Of a stretch of DNA of 59,489 nt, positions 42,342 to 50,000 are shown one piece after another. Numbering within the stretch: the first letter of the stretch is position 1; the number at the start of each line of letters is the position of its first letter. Below the pieces are notes generated by a model. It worked only from the letters and a program-made list of their open reading frames with translations. It ran no database searches and was not told the origin of the DNA. A program made the translations under genes and the position numbers. Source of the DNA: Armatimonadota bacterium (GTDB taxonomy: Bacteria > Armatimonadota > Hebobacteria > GCA-020354555 > CP070648); NCBI GenBank assembly GCA_035527535.1, contig DATLAK010000092.1:1-59489 (forward strand). Reading direction: 5' to 3'.

Positions 42342-43166
42342 ATGAACGCATCGGTCTTCGAGGTCGAGCATGTAGATTACGCCTACCCGGACGGCGCGCC
42401 GGCGTTGCGCGACATCAGCTTCACCGTCGGCGCCGGCGAGCGCGTCGCCATCTTGGGCGCCAACGCCAGCGGCAAGTCCACGCTCCTGCACTTGCTCGAC
42501 GGCCTCTACTTCGCTGCTGGTGGCAGCGTCACCGCGTTCGGCGTGCGGCTCAGCGAGGAGCGGGTAGAGACGCCGCCCTTCTCCCGGGTGTTCCGGCAGC
42601 AGGTGGGCTTGCTGTTTCAGCATGCCGACGCCCAGCTCTTCAACGCGCGCGTAGACGAGGAGTTGGCGTTCGGCCCGCTGCAGCTCGGCTTGGCGCCGCC
42701 GCAGGTGCGGCAGCGCGTGGACGACGTGCTTCGCCTGCTGGGCATCGAGCACCTGCGCGGGCGTTCACCGCAGCGGCTCAGCGGCGGGGAAAAGCAGAAG
42801 GTCGCCCTGGGGAGCCTGCTGACCGTGGCCCCGCGGGTGCTCCTGTTGGACGAGCCCAGCGCCGGCCTCGACCCGCGCAGCCAGCAGTGGTTGCGGGAGT
42901 TCCTTGAGGTCCTGCATCACTCAGGGGTGACGCTGGTCACCGCCAGCCACGACCTGGCGCTGGTGCCGGAGGTCGCCGACCGCGCGCTGGTGCTGTCCGA
43001 GGATCACCGCCTGGTGGGCGATGCTCCCGTCGCGCAGGTGCTGGGCGACCTCGACCTGCTGCTGTCCGTCAACCTCATCCACGCGCACGCGCACGCGCAC
43101 GGCGAGCTGGTGCACGTTCACCCCCACCTGCACGAGGCGGGGCATGAGCATCCGCACCGGCGCTAG
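42342..43166 (+). CDS. cbiO: cobalt/nickel ECF transporter ATPase CbiO with His-rich tail
   Basis: A 274-residue ABC ATPase: Walker A LGANASGKSTLLHLL (about residues 39-53), Q-loop LLFQHADAQLF, signature LSGGEKQKVALGSLL, Walker B VLLLDEPSAGLDPRS and the switch His in TASHDL. It energises CbiMNQ. The last 30 residues hold about ten histidines (IHAHAHAHGELVHVHPHLHE), a probable metal-binding tail that is unusual on the ATPase and could buffer cobalt or nickel or sense its level. Start 6 bp after cbiQ. Confidence 0.94.
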   Translation: MNASVFEVEHVDYAYPDGAPALRDISFTVGAGERVAILGANASGKSTLLHLLDGLYFAAGGSVTAFGVRLSEERVETPPFSRVFRQQVGLLFQHADAQLFNARVDEELAFGPLQLGLAPPQVRQRVDDVLRLLGIEHLRGRSPQRLSGGEKQKVALGSLLTVAPRVLLLDEPSAGLDPRSQQWLREFLEVLHHSGVTLVTASHDLALVPEVADRALVLSEDHRLVGDAPVAQVLGDLDLLLSVNLIHAHAHAHGELVHVHPHLHEAGHEHPHRR

Positions 43167-43338
43167 CCACCCGGCTCGGCCGCGAATAGGGTAACGGGCG
43201 GCCATCATTCGCCGGCCATGCCATCGCCGGCTCGGTAGCACCGCCGTCCTGCGCCTGCGGCTCACAACCTCCTCGCGATGACCGGCGCGTGCTCAGCGGG
43301 ATGATGGGGTTGCCTGCGCCCACTTTCGTCACCAGGTA

Positions 43339-44076
43339 CTACCGCCCCCGCTGCAGCAGGCGCTTGACGTGCTCGAGGTCGGCGGGGGTGTCCACGCCGA
43401 TGCAGTTGTGCTGGGTTTCCACCACCTTGATGCGGTAGCCGTGCTCCAGCGCGCGCAACTGCTCCAGCTTCTCGACCTGCTCCAGCGGCGTCGGCGGCAG
43501 GGAGGCGTAGGTTAACAAGAATTCCTTGCGGTAAACGTAGAGCCCGGGATGATAGTAGTAGACCGTCTGCGCGCCATTCCCGCCGCGCACGTAGGGGATG
43601 AGTGACCGCGAGAAATAGAGCGCGAAGCCCTGGCGGTCCATCACCACCTTGACCACATTCGGGTTGTGCAGGTCGGCGGGATCAGTGATGCGCGCCACCA
43701 GGGTGCCCATGGGGATGGAGGCGTCCGCGAGCAGCGGCTGCACCGCCGCATCAATCACCGCCCCCTCAATCAGCGGCTCGTCGCCCTGGATGTTGACGAC
43801 GACCTCCGCCTCCATATCCGCCGCGGCCTCGGCCAGGCGGTCGGTACCGGTGGGATGATCAGGGCGCGTCAGCACCGCCTCCCCGCCGAAGCCGGTGACG
43901 GCCTGGAATATGCGGTCGTCGTCGGTGGCGACCACCAGGCGCTCCAGGGTCTGCGCCTCGCGCGCGCGCTCGTACACGTGCTGCACTAAGGGCTTGCCCA
44001 GCAGGTCCGCCAGCGGTTTGCCGGGAAAGCGCGTGGAGCCGTAGCGGGCAGGGATGATACCGACGACATGCGTCAT
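43339..44076 (-). CDS. kdsB: 3-deoxy-manno-octulosonate cytidylyltransferase
   Basis: A 245-residue enzyme that makes CMP-Kdo for lipopolysaccharide core synthesis. Seen: IIPARYGSTRFPGKPLADLLGKPLVQHVYERA from residue 7, VATDDDRI, DHPTGTDRLAEA, VVNIQGDEPLI and the C-terminal IGVDTPADLEHV. All nucleotide- and Mg-binding motifs are present and the length is normal. Together with the LptD-like protein it indicates an outer membrane with lipopolysaccharide. The ATG at 44076 has GGAGG seven bases upstream and a promoter at 44110-44139. Confidence 0.95.
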   Translation of the reverse strand: MTHVVGIIPARYGSTRFPGKPLADLLGKPLVQHVYERAREAQTLERLVVATDDDRIFQAVTGFGGEAVLTRPDHPTGTDRLAEAAADMEAEVVVNIQGDEPLIEGAVIDAAVQPLLADASIPMGTLVARITDPADLHNPNVVKVVMDRQGFALYFSRSLIPYVRGGNGAQTVYYYHPGLYVYRKEFLLTYASLPPTPLEQVEKLEQLRALEHGYRIKVVETQHNCIGVDTPADLEHVKRLLQRGR

Positions 44077-44109
44077 GGCGCGACCTCCGCGGTGAACGAT
44101 TGCCACAGG

Positions 44110-44139
44110 ATTATAGCCGCGCGCCGCGCACGGGGTCAA
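44110..44139 (-). promoter_or_regulatory. sigma-70 promoter for kdsB
   Basis: On the minus strand: -35 TTGACC (44134-44139), an 18-base spacer and perfect -10 TATAAT (44110-44115). It gives a leader of only about 25-30 nt. Confidence 0.65.
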
Positions 44140-44154
44140 GCCGCCCCCGGCTTG

Positions 44155-44275
44155 GGGTGTGACCGAAAAGTGGGGGTCGCCCTTGGGCGCGGATGTAGGG
44201 GCAAGGCATGCCTTGCCCCTACGAGGTCGCGCCCGGTGCGTCGCCCAACCACCCCCACTAAAATCGGTCCCACCC
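44155..44275. repeat. GGGTGTGACCG-family inverted-repeat element
   Basis: GGGTGTGACCG (44155-44165) and CGGTCCCACCC (44265-44275) bound a 121-bp unit. The inner arms AGTGGGGGT / ACCCCCACT and the 28-bp palindrome at 44195-44222 lie inside. The body is nearly identical to the copy at 59381. It lies between the kdsB and 44384-gene promoters. Confidence 0.85.
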
Positions 44276-44292
44276 GCGTTTGCCAGCGGCGC

Positions 44293-44321
44293 TTGGCCGC
44301 GTGCGGAAATGCTGCTATAAT
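44293..44321 (+). promoter_or_regulatory. sigma-70 promoter for the 44384 gene
   Basis: -35 TTGGCC (44293-44298), a 17-base spacer and perfect -10 TATAAT (44316-44321), about 60 bases before the ATG. Confidence 0.6.
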
Positions 44322-44383
44322 CACCGCTAACCGAGGCCGCACGGAGCAACGACAGCGAAGGCGGGCATTAGGGAGAACCGCGC

Positions 44384-45601
44384 ATGGCAATCAACGAGGG
44401 CATGATAGAGACGCTGCGCGCCGGGTTGGCAGGCGATGTGCGCGAGCGCATTGATCAAGCCGCTGGCGCCGTCGCGCGCGCGAAGGAGCGCGGCGGCAAG
44501 GTCGTCGTCGTCACCGGCAGCGGCCCCAACCTGCACGAGGGCGTAACGTCCCTGCTCGCCGAGCTCATCCACCGCGGCATCGTTGACGGCGTCACCACCT
44601 CCTCCGCCGTCATCGCCCACGAGATGGCGGGCGCGCTGGAGCGCGTGCACCGGGTGGCGGGCGACGCGCTTGGCTTCGACCCGGCGGCGCTGCCCATGGA
44701 CGGCAGGTTCGAGATCTCCGTGCTGCCCCCGGGCTGGCTCGACATCATCGCCGACGAAATGCCGGTTGATCGTCCCCTTATCGAGCGCGCGCTCGATGCG
44801 CAGGGCTCCGACATCATCAAGGCGGCGGGCAATCTCTCCTATCCCCTGGGCCTGCGCACCGAGCGCCTGGCGCGCGAGGCCGAGGAGCTGGCGCGAGCCG
44901 CCGGCGTACCCCTCGAGGAAATCGTGGGTGCCGGGGCTGACCGCCGCACCATGATCGGCGCGGGGCACCAACGCGGCGCCCCGGTGCTGGTCAGCATCCC
45001 CCAGCTCGTCGGCGGCGGCGCCGTCGGCCTCGCCATCGGCGACAGCATCTCCATCACCGACCGCGCCGCGCGCATCGCCGCCTTGCTCGCCGACGCCGAC
45101 GTCATCATCGAGTCCGCCGTCGCCCTCACCCAGGAGATCCACGACGGCCCCTTCGAGACCTTCACCGGCCACGGCATGTGGGCCGCCTGGGAGGGTCTCC
45201 CCACCTACTCCCTGGCCGCCAAGGAGCTCATCCGCATCGATCTCGACCCCAACCTCGATCGCGCGTGGCACATGGAGCGCGACTCCGGCGCGGTCGCCGA
45301 CGCCATCGCCGCGGGCAAGCCCAAGGCCAAGGTCACCGGCATCCCCTTCCGCATGGAGATGTCGGGGTTCGCGCGCCTGCCTGGAAGCCGGCCCATCGTC
45401 GGCGATATCGGCATCGTGTGGCCCCTCTTGGCGGCTGCGGTCGCGCGGGCGCTCGGCATCAACCTCGAGTTCATCTCGTACCCGCAGCACACGCCGGCCG
45501 GACGCGACATGCGCGAATGGATCGTGGAAAACGTGCGCCCGGTCGAGCGGGCGGCGATGCTCGCGGCGGCGCGGCAGCATCAGTCTCAGCGCGGCGCGTA
45601 G
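44384..45601 (+). CDS. uncharacterised protein, deoxyhypusine-synthase-like Rossmann fold
   Basis: A 405-residue soluble protein. GKVVVVTGSGPNLHEGVTSL (about residues 38-57), LLAELIHRGIVDGVTTSSAVIAHE, GHQRGAPVLVSIPQLVGGGAVGLAIGDSISI and DADVIIESAVALTQEIHDGPFETFTGHG are highly ordered and probably catalytic. They recall the nucleotide-binding half of deoxyhypusine-synthase-like bacterial proteins, but I cannot assign a family with certainty. No eIF5A-like substrate exists in bacteria, so a polyamine or amino-acid role would be inference. The 3' end overlaps the convergent deacetylase gene by 16 bp. Confidence 0.6.
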   Translation: MAINEGMIETLRAGLAGDVRERIDQAAGAVARAKERGGKVVVVTGSGPNLHEGVTSLLAELIHRGIVDGVTTSSAVIAHEMAGALERVHRVAGDALGFDPAALPMDGRFEISVLPPGWLDIIADEMPVDRPLIERALDAQGSDIIKAAGNLSYPLGLRTERLAREAEELARAAGVPLEEIVGAGADRRTMIGAGHQRGAPVLVSIPQLVGGGAVGLAIGDSISITDRAARIAALLADADVIIESAVALTQEIHDGPFETFTGHGMWAAWEGLPTYSLAAKELIRIDLDPNLDRAWHMERDSGAVADAIAAGKPKAKVTGIPFRMEMSGFARLPGSRPIVGDIGIVWPLLAAAVARALGINLEFISYPQHTPAGRDMREWIVENVRPVERAAMLAAARQHQSQRGA

Positions 45602-46623
45602 CCGCGTGGCGAGGTCCGCGGGGCTACCGGCGCCGGGTCGGCCGACTCGCCGGGCGTGCCGATGAGCTGCGACACGCTCACGATTTCGATCCCCGCCTCC
45701 CGCAGCAACGGCAGCAAGCGCGCCAACATCTGCGCGGTCTGCTCCCGGTAGTGGCAAATGCCAATGGCGCAGCCGCGGCGCTGAGCCAGGCGCCCCAGCT
45801 CCTCCACCCGCTCCTGCGCGAGCTCCAGGAACTCCTCGGCGGTGCCGGGTTCGGGCCGCAGGTTGGTGTCCAGAAAGACGCTGCGCGCGGCGTGCAGCAC
45901 GCCCAGTTCGGCAGCCACCTGCCCGGCGACGCTGCTCCCGGTGGTGCGGCTGTCAACGAACAACAGGCCCTGCCGCCGCAGCACCGACAGTACCGCCCGC
46001 ATTACTCGCGGATCGGCGGTCGCGCGCGACCCCATGTGGTTATTGACCCCGACCGCCGCCGGCACCGCCGCCAGGTCGTCCTCCACCAAGGCGGCGATCT
46101 GGTCGTCGGTCATCTCCACCATGATGCACCCCGGGCCGGGGTCGAGGCGCGAGTTGAGGGGCTCCATCGGCAGGTGCAGCATGACCTCGAACCCGGCCGC
46201 GGAGCACGCGCGGGCCAGTTCCCGCGAGCGCTCCACCCCCGGCAGCACCGAGAAAGTCAACGCATAGGGGAGCGCGGTGAATTCGCGGATAACGGCGGCG
46301 TTGTAGCCGACGTCGTCAACGATGATCGCCACCCGGCCGCCATCGTGGGGCAGCAGCGGGCGCTCCCGGGGCTTGGGTGACGGCCCCTCGGTGATCGGCC
46401 GGGCGGGGCTGGCGACGGCGGGCGGGCGCGCGTGGGCGCGCGCGCGGCGACCGCCGGTCGCGGGCGCCCCGACGCCGCCGGGTCGGGGCGCCGACGGCGG
46501 CGGGGCGGGAGGGCGTGATGCCCGCCCCAGCCACCACAGAACCGCGATCACCAGCAGAAATAGCGCGGCCAGGATCCACGGGAAGACGGGTCCGGCGGCG
46601 CGGCGCGGCGATGGGGTCGTCAT
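45586..46623 (-). CDS. divergent polysaccharide deacetylase (YibQ/DUF610 family)
   Basis: A 345-residue protein anchored by one N-terminal helix (FPWILAALFLLVIAVLWWLG). A Pro/Ala/Arg-rich linker to about residue 95 is followed by a NodB-like barrel: RVAIIVDDVGYNAAVIREF, FEVMLHLPMEP, GVNNHMGSRATADPRVM and LFVDSRTTGSSVAGQVA. The family is typically encoded next to a CtpA-like protease and envelope amidase activators, as here. It is probably periplasmic and acts on cell-wall polymers. The ATG at 46623 follows 95 bp containing a palindromic repeat. It overlaps the neighbouring convergent gene. Confidence 0.88.
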   Translation of the reverse strand: MTTPSPRRAAGPVFPWILAALFLLVIAVLWWLGRASRPPAPPPSAPRPGGVGAPATGGRRARAHARPPAVASPARPITEGPSPKPRERPLLPHDGGRVAIIVDDVGYNAAVIREFTALPYALTFSVLPGVERSRELARACSAAGFEVMLHLPMEPLNSRLDPGPGCIMVEMTDDQIAALVEDDLAAVPAAVGVNNHMGSRATADPRVMRAVLSVLRRQGLLFVDSRTTGSSVAGQVAAELGVLHAARSVFLDTNLRPEPGTAEEFLELAQERVEELGRLAQRRGCAIGICHYREQTAQMLARLLPLLREAGIEIVSVSQLIGTPGESADPAPVAPRTSPRGYAPR

Positions 46624-46637
46624 CACGCGTTCACATC

Positions 46638-46710
46638 CCGGGCTGGGAGGGGACAGTTCCTTCCCACCCCGGGCCTGGGCGGTGCGCTGGGCGGCGGGGA
46701 ACTGTCCCCT
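46638..46710. repeat. GGGGACAGTTC inverted-repeat element (copy 2)
   Basis: AGGGGACAGTTCCTTCCC and GGGGAACTGTCCCCT bound a unit that is nearly identical to 31159-31223 in the opposite orientation. It sits between the protease and deacetylase genes and could form a strong hairpin in their transcript. Confidence 0.75.
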
Positions 46711-46718
46711 CGCGCCCG

Positions 46719-48068
46719 CTAATTGCGGGCGGCAATCTGCTGCCGCAGCAGTTGCAGGGCCTTCTGGTACTGCAAGTCGTCGGGGCCGTTGCGGGCGGCC
46801 TCCGGCGCGGTCTTGGCCGCCACGTCCGGCGTCACCCCCTTGTGGTCTATGTCGCGGCGCGACAGCGTGTACCACTTGGAGGTCGTCAGCGCCATCGCCG
46901 AGCCGTCGCTCAGGGGCAGAATGGTCTGCACCGATCCTTTGCCGTAGGTGGGGGTGCCGACGAGCCGGCCGACCTTCGCATCCTGGATCGCGCCGGCGAG
47001 GATCTCCGAGGCGCTGGCGCTGCCCCGGTTGATGAGCGCCACCAGCGGGAGATCGAACTTGCTGCCCTTGCCGTTCTCGTCGTAGAACGGGCGCATGGGT
47101 TGGCCGCGCTCCTGCACATAGACGACCGGCTCTGCGGCGACGAACTGGTGCACTACCTCGAGGCAGCGATTGAGCAGACCGCCGGGGTTGTCGCGAATGT
47201 CGAGCACCAGCCCGCGCATGTGCTGCGCTCGCAGCTTGCGCAGCCCCGCGGCTACCGCGCGCCCGGTGTCGTCGTGGAAGTAGTTCACCCGCATCAGCCC
47301 GATCCCGTCATCCAGCAGCTTGGTTTCGACCGTCGCCAGCTCGATGGGGCCGCGCACGATCTCTTTGGGCACGGGGGCGGTGGCCCCCTCGCGACCGAGC
47401 AGGAGTTTAACCGTGGTCCCCCGCTCGCCGCGAATTCGCTTGGCCGCTTCGCTGACGGTCATGCCGTCGGTGGGCGCGCCGTCGATCTTCAGCACCAGGT
47501 CCCCAGCCTCCACCCCCGCCTTGGCGGCGGGACTCCCGGGCAACGGCGCAACGATCGTCAGCCGGAAGGAGCGGAGGGGAATCTCCGATCCGCACGCGGG
47601 ACAGCGCAGCCCCGGCGTGACCTTGGCCGTCTCGTCGTCGCCCTTGACTTCGGTCAGGCCGATGGTGGCGCCGATACCCTCGAAGCGTCCCTGGTTCTCC
47701 TCCTGGAACGACTGGTACTCCTGGGGGTCCATGAAGCGCGTGTAGGGATCGTCGAGCGCCGCCAGCATGCCGCGTATCGCGCCGTAGGTCAGCTGGCGGC
47801 GGTCCCCAACCGGCGATACGAAGAACCGATCAATATTCTCCAGCACTTGGCCGAACGTCTCCAGCGGTTGCAGGTCCACCTCGTCGCGCCCCTGGGCGCC
47901 GGAGGCGCCGGCTGCGCTCGCGACGCGGGTCGCTCTCAGCGCGCGGACCGCCTCCAGCCCGCCGGTGGTGCTGTCAGCCAGGATCTGAAACTGACGGCCG
48001 GCCATGAAGGACGCGACCATGACCACCAGCAGGGCGATGGTCAGGGCGATGCGATGTCTGCGTTGCAT
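46719..48068 (-). CDS. ctpA: S41 family C-terminal processing peptidase
   Basis: A 449-residue periplasmic serine protease. An N-terminal anchor (IALTIALLVVMVASFMAG), the N-terminal helical part (LTYGAIRGMLAALDDPYTRFMDPQEY), a PDZ domain (about residues 120-215) and the catalytic core with VLDIRDNPGG, the nucleophile in NRGSASASEILAGAIQD and the lysine in TYGKGSVQTI are all present. A CPACG knuckle inside the PDZ region (GLRCPACGSEIPL) is not usual for CtpA. It degrades or trims envelope proteins. The pairing with a divergent polysaccharide deacetylase follows a common gene order. ATG at 48068 or 48086. Confidence 0.92.
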   Translation of the reverse strand: MQRRHRIALTIALLVVMVASFMAGRQFQILADSTTGGLEAVRALRATRVASAAGASGAQGRDEVDLQPLETFGQVLENIDRFFVSPVGDRRQLTYGAIRGMLAALDDPYTRFMDPQEYQSFQEENQGRFEGIGATIGLTEVKGDDETAKVTPGLRCPACGSEIPLRSFRLTIVAPLPGSPAAKAGVEAGDLVLKIDGAPTDGMTVSEAAKRIRGERGTTVKLLLGREGATAPVPKEIVRGPIELATVETKLLDDGIGLMRVNYFHDDTGRAVAAGLRKLRAQHMRGLVLDIRDNPGGLLNRCLEVVHQFVAAEPVVYVQERGQPMRPFYDENGKGSKFDLPLVALINRGSASASEILAGAIQDAKVGRLVGTPTYGKGSVQTILPLSDGSAMALTTSKWYTLSRRDIDHKGVTPDVAAKTAPEAARNGPDDLQYQKALQLLRQQIAARN

Positions 48069-48219
48069 GAGCCTGCTGCCTCTCAATTCTATATGTGTGC
48101 GTCACGCGCGCCAGTGCGCGCGGCGGGACATCCCTGCCGGGATTATTCCATGGGGCGGGGGGCAGGCAAACCACGCCGCTGCCGGCCGCCACTCCCGGCC
48201 GGCGTCGGCGGCGACCCGG

Positions 48220-49020
48220 TCAGAGCCCGTAGATGTGGATACGGAAAACGCGCATGCGGTAGAGGACGAAGTCAACGGAGGGGTAGCTCAAGATGCAGCT
48301 ATTGGTGAAACCGACCATTCCGGCCGGGCCCGCATTCGCCGTGGCCGTCAGCGCGTCGCCCGGGGCCGCCCCCGCCGGCACGAAACCGAAGGCGGGGCCG
48401 ACGGGCGGCAGGGCGCCAGGTCCGCCATCATCCTCCCCTCCTCGCCCGCCGCCGCGACCGCCGAAGCTGATAGCCCCTCCCGGGGCGGCGGGCGCACCGG
48501 CTGCAGGAGTGGCCGGGGTGATCCGGCGTCCCGTTTCGCTGATGATCTCCGTGCGGTTGGGCCAGCCGTAGGTCCGCAGCACGTCGGCGAAGGTATCGCC
48601 GATCCGAATCCCCTTCTCGGTCTCGGCAACCTTGGAGGAAGCGAAAGTGCGCCACTGGCTGGCGACGACGTTGGTCACGTGGGCGTCTATCCCGCTGCCG
48701 GTCATGAGCACGCCGATGACCGCCGGGTCGCGGTTGTATATCCACTGAATCTGGTCCCCGCCGACTGCAGCCATGCGCACGGCGGTCGCCCATACCGGCA
48801 TCTCGAACTCCTGCGTCCCGATGAAGCTGAACGCGTTGCCGGGCGCGAACATCGCGTCCGGCGTGCCGAACGACGGCGACGACAGGAGATCGTCCGGCGT
48901 GTCGCCCAGTGACACGCCCGCCAGCTTCATCTCCAGGCACAGCGCGGGGGACGACAGCGCCGCGACCAGCGCCACCACCACCGCGACAACCACCACCTGC
49001 TGCATCCTTGCCCTGCCCAT
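48220..49020 (-). CDS. secreted RG-rich protein, tandem paralogue 2
   Basis: A 266-residue protein with a signal peptide ending near ALC|LE. Mature part: MKLAGVSLGDTPDDLLSSPSFGTPD (residues about 30-54) and later GIRIGDTFADVLRTYGWPN (about 138-156). Both share the pattern G-(hydrophobic)-x-(hydrophobic)-GD-x5-L-x2-(P/Y)-G-x-P, seen in BamE/SmpA-like and related beta-domain repeats. A Gly/Arg-rich linker (ISFGGRGGGRGGEDDGGPG) separates this from a final strand region. No known family is assigned. The ATG at 49020 has GGGGAGA upstream. It follows its paralogue by 28 bp. Confidence 0.7.
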   Translation of the reverse strand: MGRARMQQVVVVAVVVALVAALSSPALCLEMKLAGVSLGDTPDDLLSSPSFGTPDAMFAPGNAFSFIGTQEFEMPVWATAVRMAAVGGDQIQWIYNRDPAVIGVLMTGSGIDAHVTNVVASQWRTFASSKVAETEKGIRIGDTFADVLRTYGWPNRTEIISETGRRITPATPAAGAPAAPGGAISFGGRGGGRGGEDDGGPGALPPVGPAFGFVPAGAAPGDALTATANAGPAGMVGFTNSCILSYPSVDFVLYRMRVFRIHIYGL

Positions 49021-49048
49021 TGCTTCTCTCCCCACCTTCGGCTGCTAG

Positions 49049-49834
49049 CTATTCTGAACCTCGCCCACCGCCGCCGCCACGGCCACCGCCATAGGTGGGA
49101 GCGACACCCGCCGCCGGGCCTGCGGCGGGCCGCGCTGCTGCCGCCGCCGTTCCTTTGGCGAGGGCGATGGTAGTCACCCGCAGACTCGTCAGCGTCAGCG
49201 TCAGGCCGGCGTTTGCGTAACGCAAGACCAGGTTGCCCCCCGCGCCCTGGGTCGAGTCGGGAAAGCCGTATTTCTCAAGCACCGCAATGTATTGGTCGCC
49301 GAGTCCTATGCCCTGCTCCGTCCGCGCCCCCCGGTACCAGCTGCCGGAGACGGTGATCGTCTTGACGCGGCCGGCGGCGTTGAGCCCGACGACGACCTGC
49401 ACTGGGCCGGGCATGTTGTAGAGCCAATAGGTTGCGGTGCTGTCGTCCTCGACCACCACCGGCACGGTGGGGATCGCCGCGGGGGGAGCGAAGCTGCTGG
49501 CCGCCGGCAGCGGTGCGGGAGCGGCCTCCTCTACCTCACTACCGCGGCCGCCACCTCTACTCGGGACGAAACCTCTCGCCGGCGCAAGCGGTGCGAACCC
49601 CACCCCTGCGGGCGCTCCGACCGCCGCTAGTCGCGTCGGAGCCGTGAGCCCGTAGGTTACCACGGCCCCCGCCGGACCGAAAAAGTCCGGCGGGCCGTAG
49701 AGCGGTTCATCGAGGAGATCCATGGCCGGCTGGTCGAGCCGGATGCCGCCCAACTGTGCCTCGATCGCGTAGGCCCGCGGCGCCAACGCAAGCGCCGCAG
49801 CCGCGATCGCGAGTACCGTGAGGCGCCTGACCAT
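49049..49834 (-). CDS. secreted RG-rich protein, tandem paralogue 1
   Basis: A 261-residue protein with a signal peptide (LTVLAIAAAALALAPRAYA). The segment AQLGGIRLDQPAMDLLDEPLYGPPDFF aligns with KLAGVSLGDTPDDLLSSPSFGTPDAMF of the neighbouring gene. GIGLGDQYIAVLEKYGFPDST aligns with its second repeat. Two RG-rich segments are present (SRGGGRGSEVEE in the middle, YGGGRGGGGGRGSE at the C-terminus). Probably exported to the envelope; function unknown. The ATG at 49834 has AGGAGG six bases upstream. A prenyl synthase gene ends 166 bp further along the plus coordinates. Confidence 0.7.
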   Translation of the reverse strand: MVRRLTVLAIAAAALALAPRAYAIEAQLGGIRLDQPAMDLLDEPLYGPPDFFGPAGAVVTYGLTAPTRLAAVGAPAGVGFAPLAPARGFVPSRGGGRGSEVEEAAPAPLPAASSFAPPAAIPTVPVVVEDDSTATYWLYNMPGPVQVVVGLNAAGRVKTITVSGSWYRGARTEQGIGLGDQYIAVLEKYGFPDSTQGAGGNLVLRYANAGLTLTLTSLRVTTIALAKGTAAAAARPAAGPAAGVAPTYGGGRGGGGGRGSE

Positions 49835-50000
49835 ACCAAGCCTCCTGTGCGCCATTTCTACACCCCGGGGATAGCGTGCCTCAATCTATCACACGCCCCC
49901 GGCACTGTCAACCCTTCTGACGCTCGCGCGGGCCCCGGCGTTCCCCCGCTGACGAACGCGCGCCAGGCGGCGCTCCATGGCGGGGTCACGGCTCGGCAGG

